Below, one piece after another: positions 7,001 to 10,655 of a stretch of DNA of 10,655 bases (within the stretch, counting starts at the first letter, position 1; each line of letters starts with the position of its first letter). The stretch is taken from contig DAONFA010000049.1 in the NCBI GenBank assembly GCA_035403355.1, positions 1 through 10,655 of the forward strand, written 5' to 3'. The notes beneath the pieces were generated by a model. That model worked only from the letters and a program-made list of their open reading frames with translations. It made no database searches and was not told the DNA's origin. The stretch comes from Candidatus Cloacimonas sp. Its GTDB lineage: Bacteria; Cloacimonadota; Cloacimonadia; Cloacimonadales; Cloacimonadaceae. The translations under genes and the position numbers were made by a program.

Positions 7001-9253
7001 GCAAATGCAAAAATGATGGTCAGTTATGGTAGTGCTCCTACAATTGCCGGAATGACTAATCCCATTATCCCTCAAACCGGTATTATCAATGGTGATTATC
7101 AACACTTAGCTGGAACCTTTACTCCTACCACCAGCGGAACTTATTACATTGGGATTAATGGGTGGATTAATAGTACTCCCTGGTATATCAGTTTGGATGA
7201 TATCAATATTCGCGTCTTCCCTACAGAACCAGAATTTTCCATTTCCCCTGCTGAAAGTAATGTTACCTATCCGCTAACTGTTATCAATCAAACCTCTACT
7301 AAGCAGTTCACTATTACCAATACCGGTGTTGGCACTCTTACTCTTAATAGTATTATCGTTAACGGAAGCTATTATTCTTTGTCTCAGGATGCCAGTGACT
7401 ATACTCTTGAAAGTAATCAATCTACTACCTTTAAAGTTGCTTATACTCCTTTAGTGGCAACTACCGGTTCAGAAGTTCACACAGGTACCGTTACTATTAC
7501 TTATGGTGAGCCAGCTTCCAAAAATATAATGAGAAGAAGTTCATACACTGTTAATCTTAGTGGAACCTGCACTGACCCTCGTATTTATCCACCCTACACT
7601 CAGAACTTTGATGGAGTAACTACACCCAATCTGCCTTTGGGCTGGACCGGATACATTAATTCCACCTCCACTTCTGCTTATGTGCAAACGATAACTTCCT
7701 ACCCGGTAAGTTCACCTAATTCTGTATATTTAACTAACAGTTCAGATGCTTCGGCAGATTTACGACTCATTAGTCCCCAAGTTATGATCCCTATGAATCA
7801 AGTGAGATTAAGTTTTTCTGCGCGTGGTTCATCTGCTGGCTATACATTATTAGTAGGAACTTCATCAACTGCTGACGGAACCGGTATCTTTACCCAGTTT
7901 GCTTCCATAACTGTAACTGCAACTCATACTGTTTATAGTTACAAACTGAATAATTACTCCGGAAGCGATCAATATATCTGTTTTAAGCATGGTTTGGGCG
8001 GAACATATCGTTCGTTATATATTGATAACATCCAGGTAGAACAATTGACTGATAACGATTTAGCTGTAACCAAGCTAACGGGTTCTTCTGCAATATTAGT
8101 TGGTAATCAAAGTTCTTATTCTGTAAGCGTTCAAAATAAAGGACTTCTTACTCAGAATAACTTTGAAGTGCAACTGCGGGTTGGTGAAACAATCCTTTCT
8201 ACTTATCCTGTAACCGGTGCTAATCTTGCTTCTGATTCTACAGCCATTTATCAGCTGAATTGGAATCCTTCTTCAACTGGTACATACAGTATATATGCTA
8301 AAGTGATTCTTGCAGGAGATACACAACCCGCTAATGACATTTCGGCTCTTATGACAGTAGTTGTTTTACCTGAGGATACATATTTCCCAATTGCCGGTGA
8401 TATACAAACAACTACTTCAACAGGTTCATACCCTGTACATTATTTGTGGAAAAACAGCATTTCGGAAACAATATACTCCGCTCAGGAAATGCAAATGACA
8501 GCTGGAACTATAGCAGGTATCTATTATTACTCTACCTCCACTGTTGTGCAACAAGATAAACCTATCAAAATCTGGATGAAAAACACAACTGAATCTTCAG
8601 TTCAAAATGCTTTCCTCAGCTTTACCGATTATATTCAAGTTGCCGATGCTGTGATAACAGTACCCATCGGACGCGCAGAGATATTCATTCCCTTCAATAC
8701 TCCTTTTGCCTATACAGGTAACAATCTGGCAGTGAGAGTAAATCGTCCTATGGATACTTCATATTTGAGTGGAACCAGTTTCTACACGCAAACTTTAGGA
8801 ACTACCGATTATCGGACAAGGTATATGTTTAGCGATACTGTTATTATTAATCCTCAAGATCCTGCAGCTTCGGGACTTACTCCCTATACAGCAACTGCCA
8901 TCCCTCTTACAAAGTTTGCTGTTACTTCTGCCACACCTGTAGAAGTTAGTAGCCCTGTAGTTTCTATAACTTCTACTACTTCAGGTGTTCAATTAAGTTG
9001 GGGGCAAGTAACAAACGCTCAAGCATATAGAATCTATGTGTCTGACGATCCGTATAACTTCCCTGAACAAACTCCTGTTATTGTTAGAGAACCAAATCAT
9101 AGCTATACCTATAATACAACCGGAGTAAATAAAAAATTCTTCAAAGTGGTGGCGGTTTCTTCTTACCGCAATTCCAATCTGAACCCTAATGTTGTAGATA
9201 TGTTAAATCCTAACCCTGTAAATACTGACATTCCGGATAGGTCTAAAAAATAA
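1034..9253 (+). CDS. Giant secreted multidomain adhesin-like protein (2739 aa)
   Basis: Probably an exported cell-surface or extracellular protein for adhesion or polymer binding; the ligand is unknown. A Sec signal peptide covers residues 1-19 (KK, hydrophobic core, likely cleavage VFA|DT). Approximate order after it: terminal beta-sandwich 20-198; FN3-like 203-297; right-handed beta-helix 300-776, ending in the family-typical DIGAHE; two FN3-like 782-1012; choice-of-anchor J 1013-1182; FN3 1183-1270; anchor J 1271-1424; CARDB 1425-1527; anchor J 1528-1677; FN3-like 1677-1790; ASPM/Hydin-like 1793-1896; anchor J 1897-2063; ASPM/Hydin-like 2064-2183; anchor J 2184-2338; CARDB 2339-2448; second copy of the terminal sandwich 2451-2627; FN3 2628-2720. 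Anchor J modules show an opening F(D/E) motif and a closing DD/DN-x-V strand (LDDVTV, LDDINI, IDNIQV). The sequence is rich in Ser, Thr, Tyr, Asn and Gly. No catalytic motif, LPXTG, transmembrane anchor or recognisable type IX sorting domain is visible; the end is NTDIPDRSKK. The frame is intact, with its own Shine-Dalgarno and terminator, so it appears to be a single-gene unit (at most joined by 479-982). Domain boundaries are read by eye. The coding call is very secure; the adhesion role is inferred. Confidence 0.93.
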   Translation: MKKLLTICFAMLIVAFVFADTITIGTGTSVQRYPLGSYFGYERSAALYTDAELGSQNLSISSLAWYSTIATTAIVPTKIYLKTTAATTIASADTWANMISGATLVYDSNYGDTPAGGWNLFSLTSSFAIDNGFGLIVLVERNYGGTGSSSAGGSSGGPGVQYTSVTNTHQNWYQDTTPPTGNGTLSSYRPNIQIAYTPYEITTPPNPANLVSPLNGATNILLSQTLNWSSGGGAPTGYKLSFGTVSPFTTVINQSDLGAVTTYDPDLANSTEYWWKITPYNGYGEASACPTWTFTTVNPPLTGTKTIGSGGNYVTFTDAVNALNGCGVGSGGVTFNVSAGSVFEENIPIITATGTASNPIIFQKSGTGENPVIKPTTATAGIQISGGDYITFDGIDVTRPTGSTTYYGYYIKAASATDGAQYNTIKNCKIILDRTSSSCYGIYQYYSVTPTAAGGTNSNNTYQNIVIENAYRGFYIYQTSSTYLDEYNKILNCTIGGTTAGDIAGAYGIYTYYQQNLTVSGNIVRNMGYSSTVYGIYISSGKGTENVISGNRIYNIAYTGTSSYYNYGMYVSPTGTSTFKIYNNMVWGQSHGYTTATTSFYLYGIYLSSSATTTYYVDYNSVKIDGPANLSSACLYFSSAAGIHYVRNNILANVSAGHSTPYHIALYSYSATAIGATGSTSDHNIMYIANSLGGYPVRGSSTNYATLQSWQTASSQDANSRPSNPQFDPDNPLNILTTVPTPAEGKAVALPYVTTDIYGTVRNASTPDIGAHEGNFMVELQCQTPTAQPTNLVLIPYSTSITGSFTASSPAAEGYLVIGHQNATLTFSPVDGIYYSPAQNLGNNEIVLSFGASTSFTATGLTANTQYYCTIFAMNINGVGAPKFNRTSPLTGTQTTLPAAPAAPSAFTATAYSSSQINLSVTATANIMVAWSYNSTFGTPLATGYSIGNPITGGGTVLYMGPASGLTSHTGLNDGTTYYYKVWSYLTAERTTYYSFSASGLTANASTPQNPATLPLTETFEVWPNHWTVVNGTQTNQWYVGTATHYAGNQSAYVTNDNGVSNAFTNTTSSVVHLYRDITFTSGAADFELSFMFKCGGESTYDGLKVFLVDLTTTPVAGTDLSSGQIGNTWYNLTTDWTRIAIPISGDLAGTTKRLVITWKNDGSAGVQPPAAIDNLNLEAYWVAKPTGLTATNITETSAILNWTSSLSTFDLEWGALGFVLGTGTLLNNISKPYSLNGLTSSTGYAYYVRAKDADNNSAWTGPYSFYTAFPIPYTTNFDADTNPAFGWWTVINSVSTYAVVNVSTTSPHSSPNNIYMYNPSSNPGALVSLVSPAFNSALNNLYLRFWARGTAGRNLYVGVVDGLSSSSTFTQVAAIPLTTTDTVYTVDLSSYAGSGQYVSFRLDTSDNVTQYVYLDDVTVATRPYNELAVTAFTATPLYKFTESELTFNFTVKNNGTNSSGKNVTIKQGETTIGTIPVGNLSHLSSVNLTYNWTPDTAGTFTFTAELPADNDLTDNTATLTNVEIFAAGTLAEGFEEIVFPPVRWVAWQGEGQNAWQRTTASNFDGTAATGLVLTTTNSSSYLATPQLIFSPTSNSVTFYARSTVANLQLQAYYGTSIDGTGYTALGTPFTLTTTYTQYTVPGTASLSGNYRIAFQGIPNGTSGTVYMDKVIGPIIFIPAEAPGPAALVTPLANAVVNPASVILSWTPPTSGGEAIGYYVRILCDSLNYLIEDDDEATNNAFWSMTEELSFDVYNEGQLLNYNTNYYWQIIPYNDGGRTRLSSCLPRKLTTIKQISAPTTLALGTLFAGRTKTGEITVQNVSPSQSLTFSAAGEHFAFGGTPPYTIPANSSMQLAYTFSIPTDLGAYSGVITFTQPTPLPGSVLTIQVSGTVVEDPTISTLPFFEGFEVGNTDASTTIKNWTQVTGPAYTSYYWTANSSQTGYNRTPRTGSFNATLHYSGQSWLFRPIELIANTTYEIGLWTRQDGATAANAKMMVSYGSAPTIAGMTNPIIPQTGIINGDYQHLAGTFTPTTSGTYYIGINGWINSTPWYISLDDINIRVFPTEPEFSISPAESNVTYPLTVINQTSTKQFTITNTGVGTLTLNSIIVNGSYYSLSQDASDYTLESNQSTTFKVAYTPLVATTGSEVHTGTVTITYGEPASKNIMRRSSYTVNLSGTCTDPRIYPPYTQNFDGVTTPNLPLGWTGYINSTSTSAYVQTITSYPVSSPNSVYLTNSSDASADLRLISPQVMIPMNQVRLSFSARGSSAGYTLLVGTSSTADGTGIFTQFASITVTATHTVYSYKLNNYSGSDQYICFKHGLGGTYRSLYIDNIQVEQLTDNDLAVTKLTGSSAILVGNQSSYSVSVQNKGLLTQNNFEVQLRVGETILSTYPVTGANLASDSTAIYQLNWNPSSTGTYSIYAKVILAGDTQPANDISALMTVVVLPEDTYFPIAGDIQTTTSTGSYPVHYLWKNSISETIYSAQEMQMTAGTIAGIYYYSTSTVVQQDKPIKIWMKNTTESSVQNAFLSFTDYIQVADAVITVPIGRAEIFIPFNTPFAYTGNNLAVRVNRPMDTSYLSGTSFYTQTLGTTDYRTRYMFSDTVIINPQDPAASGLTPYTATAIPLTKFAVTSATPVEVSSPVVSITSTTSGVQLSWGQVTNAQAYRIYVSDDPYNFPEQTPVIVREPNHSYTYNTTGVNKKFFKVVAVSSYRNSNLNPNVVDMLNPNPVNTDIPDRSKK

Positions 9254-9259
9254 AACTCC

Positions 9260-9295
9260 TGCTGCAAGCTGAACATAATAGGTCAGCTTGCGGCA
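9260..9295 (+). other. Stem-loop just after the large gene
   Basis: A 13-bp stem (9260-9272 with 9283-9295, one T-G pair, core GCAAGCTGA / TCAGCTTGC) closes a 10-nt loop, 6 nt after the stop codon. No T-run follows, so it is not an intrinsic terminator itself. It could protect the 3' end of the mRNA or assist the terminator that follows. Confidence 0.8.
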
Positions 9296-9307
9296 TACAA
9301 ATTATCC

Positions 9308-9341
9308 AAGCCCCCGTTTTTTTTCCGGGGGCTTTTTGTTT
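9308..9341 (+). terminator. Intrinsic terminator of the large gene
   Basis: A 9-bp stem AAGCCCCCG (9308-9316) pairs with CGGGGGCTT (9326-9334) around a T-rich loop. The T-run TTTTTGTTTT follows from 9333. It lies about 55 nt after the stop codon, and no gene follows it in the window, which supports a transcript ending here. Confidence 0.93.
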
Positions 9342-9342
9342 T

Positions 9343-9472
9343 CAGCTTGTTTTGACTGCCAACTCGTAACATTTTTTATTGCCATCCACAACACTGGCAA
9401 CCAAGTATTTTCTGGTCTCCAGCTTGTTTTGTCTTACAATTTTGCCACTGCCATCTCTGAAACCACAACCCG
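9343..9472. repeat. Degenerate fragments of repeat A
   Basis: Two partial units begin with CAGCTTGTTTTG, at 9343 and 9420. The first (9343-9419) also carries CACTGGCAACCAAGTATTTTCTGGTCT, found with one change in the last A unit near 10516-10542. The second carries a 49-bp block (9423-9471) that recurs with one mismatch at 9476-9524, a 53-bp direct repeat. These look like broken or partly deleted units at the edge of the array. Confidence 0.8.
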
Positions 9473-9475
9473 ATG

Positions 9476-10251
9476 CTTGTTTTGACTTACAATTTTGCCA
9501 CTGCCATCTCTGAAACCACAACCCACAAATTGCAAACACTTACATCCACACTACAAATGGTCTCCAAACTTCAAAATTGTGAGTTAAAACAAGAACCCCG
9601 CACACAAGCAACCGCGCTAAACCAACCCCACAATTTTCACAATCGTGAAAGAAAGTTTTTTTTCACATTTGCAGGGCTGGGTTGGAATTGTTCAGAAATA
9701 GAAACTTCGCGACGAATTTTTGTTTTAACACATCAGCTTGTTTTGACTTACAATTTTGCCACAGGCAAATTTGTATCCACATCCCACACATTGAGAACAC
9801 TAACATCCACGCTACAACTGGTATCCTCTTTTCAAAATTGTGAGTTAAAACAAGAACCCCGCACACTGGCAACCGCGCTAAACCAACCCCACAATTTTCA
9901 CAATCGTGAAAGAAAGTTTTTTTTCACATTTGCAGGGCTGGGTTGGAATTGTTCAGAAATAGAAACTTCGCGACGAATTTTTGTTTTAACACATCAGCTT
10001 GTTTTGACTTACAATTTTGCCACAGGCAAATTTGTATCCACATCCCACACATTGAGAACACTAACAACCGCGCTACAACTGGTCTCCTCATTTCAAAATT
10101 GTGAGTTAAAACAAGAACCCCGCACACTGGCAACCGCGCTACACCAACCCCACAAATTCCACAATCGTGAAAGAAAGTATTTTTTCAAACCAGCAGGAAT
10201 GGGTTGGAATTGTTCAGAGATAGAAACTTCGCGACGAATTTTTGTTTTAAC
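9476..10251. repeat. Tandem array of three 261-bp A units
   Basis: Units start at 9476, 9737 and 9998 with an exact 261-bp period; the third diverges after 10251. Each unit has two parts. A 118-bp module is bounded by 22-bp imperfect inverted arms: 9476-9497 with 9572-9593, and the same in units 2 and 3 (9833-9854, 10094-10115). The arms begin CTTGTTTTGACTTACAATTT and end GTGAGTTAAAACAAG. A linker of about 143 bp carries a small hairpin, TTTCAC-AATC-GTGAAA at 9635-9650. Because 261 is divisible by three, a 273-codon frame (9473-10294) stays open. I do not call it a gene: its ATG has no Shine-Dalgarno, it runs into repeat B before stopping, and differences between copies often change the amino acid (e.g. 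HNFHN to HKFHN). Shorter minus-strand frames are equally open. The role is unknown. Confidence 0.92.
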
Positions 10252-10354
10252 TCTAAACCGAGCTTCAGCTTTGACAGTATCGGACAAAAGATAAATTTCC
10301 TGTTACCTCTGCATATCGTTGCAAACCACATAAGGATCGGTTTAGAGTCAAAAC
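10244..10354. repeat. 18-bp inverted repeat enclosing repeat B1
   Basis: GTTTTAACTCTAAACCGA (10244-10261) is the reverse complement of the tail of B1 (10337-10354) with 17 of 18 positions matching. The left arm coincides with the GTTTTAAC that ends the third A unit. It therefore forms a hybrid A/B junction and lets the whole segment fold back as a long hairpin. Confidence 0.85.
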
Positions 10355-10448
10355 TCCCCCGCTTTGACAGTATCGGACAATAAATAAAATTACCTGTTAC
10401 CTCTGCATCTCGTTGCAAACCACAGAAGGATCGGTTTAGAGTCAAAAC
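10268..10448. repeat. Two tandem copies of repeat B (B1, B2)
   Basis: B1 spans 10268-10354 and B2 spans 10361-10448, separated by TCCCCC. Both match the copy at 8-95. All three share the head GCTTTGACAGTATCG, the middle CCTGTTACCTCTGCAT and the tail TCGGTTTAGAGTCAAAAC. They differ mainly in a short A/T-rich block after the head. A minus-strand frame of 109 codons crosses B1 and B2 but has no ribosome binding site and continues into repeat A, so it is not called as a gene. Confidence 0.92.
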
Positions 10449-10454
10449 AAACAG

Positions 10455-10655
10455 CTTGTTTTGACTTACAATTTTGCTACTGCCATCGTTGAAAATACAA
10501 CCCATAAACTGCAAACACTGGCAACCGAGTATTTTCTGGTCTTCTCATTTCAAAATTGTGAGTTAAAACAAGAACTCCGCACCCTTCCAACCGAGCTACA
10601 CCAACCCCTCAAATTCCACAATCGTGAAAGAAGATATTTGTTCTCATTTGCAGGG
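10455..10655. repeat. Fourth A unit, cut by the window end
   Basis: The A unit restarts after the B pair, with left arm 10455-10476 and right arm 10551-10572. The arm-to-arm distance is 96 bp, the same as in the other units. It matches the tandem units through TTTGCAGGG at the window edge and so shows 201 of the expected 261 bp. It is more diverged than units 1-3 and keeps the TATTTTCTGGTCT block also seen in the fragment at 9343-9419. The array clearly continues beyond the window. Confidence 0.9.

Noticed and set aside
9663..10133. Two minus-strand 69-codon frames in the A units
   Set aside because: They are copies of each other on the opposite strand of the same repeat. The inverted arms make both strands read similar peptides (VLTYNF / VLTHNF), which shows the peptides come from DNA symmetry.
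9473..10294. Open frame of 273 codons made of three 87-residue repeats
   Set aside because: The length follows from a 261-bp (87-codon) period. There is no Shine-Dalgarno, the start falls in a degenerate fragment junction, the end lies in repeat B, and substitutions between units are not biased to silent sites.
9476..10655. Integron attC sites
   Set aside because: Inverted arms are present, but the GTTRRRY core is not met, the units hold no cassette genes, and no integrase is in the window.

Overview
The window is dominated by one very large gene (1034-9253, 2739 aa) for a Sec-exported, multidomain, beta-rich surface or adhesin-like protein. The rest is repeat-rich non-coding DNA. The DNA is moderately AT-rich. 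The protein style (right-handed beta-helix, choice-of-anchor J jelly rolls, CARDB, FN3 and ASPM/Hydin-like domains) suggests the Fibrobacterota-Chlorobiota-Bacteroidota side of the bacterial tree. Cloacimonadota ('Candidatus Cloacimonas'-like bacteria) is my best guess. That guess rests on protein style alone: there is no marker gene, rRNA or tRNA here to confirm it.

Left flank (1-1033): an 88-bp repeat (called B here) lies at the very edge, followed by four 33-bp tandem units that each form a short GNRA-loop hairpin (131-249). Next comes an AT-rich stretch with only weak promoter-like signals and one doubtful small membrane ORF (479-982). A clear Shine-Dalgarno (1021-1026) precedes the large gene.

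Centre (1034-9253): the giant protein starts with a signal peptide, and one beta-sandwich type appears at both its N and C ends. Between them lie a beta-helix with a tyrosine ladder, five jelly-roll domains, two CARDB domains, two ASPM/Hydin-like domains and several FN3-like linkers. One jelly-roll + CARDB pair is an internal duplication. No C-terminal sorting signal or anchor was recognised.

Right flank (9254-10655): a stem-loop and a strong intrinsic terminator end the transcript. Then comes a dense non-coding array: degenerate fragments, three 261-bp tandem units (called A), two B units, and a fourth A unit cut by the window end. A and B units are bounded by variants of the octamer GTTTTGAC in inverted orientation. 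The B repeat also stands at the left edge, so the gene is bracketed by the same repeat family. The array stays open over 273 codons because 261 is divisible by three, but start context, copy divergence and readthrough into an unrelated repeat argue against a protein. This modular repeat family is the least explained thing in the window.
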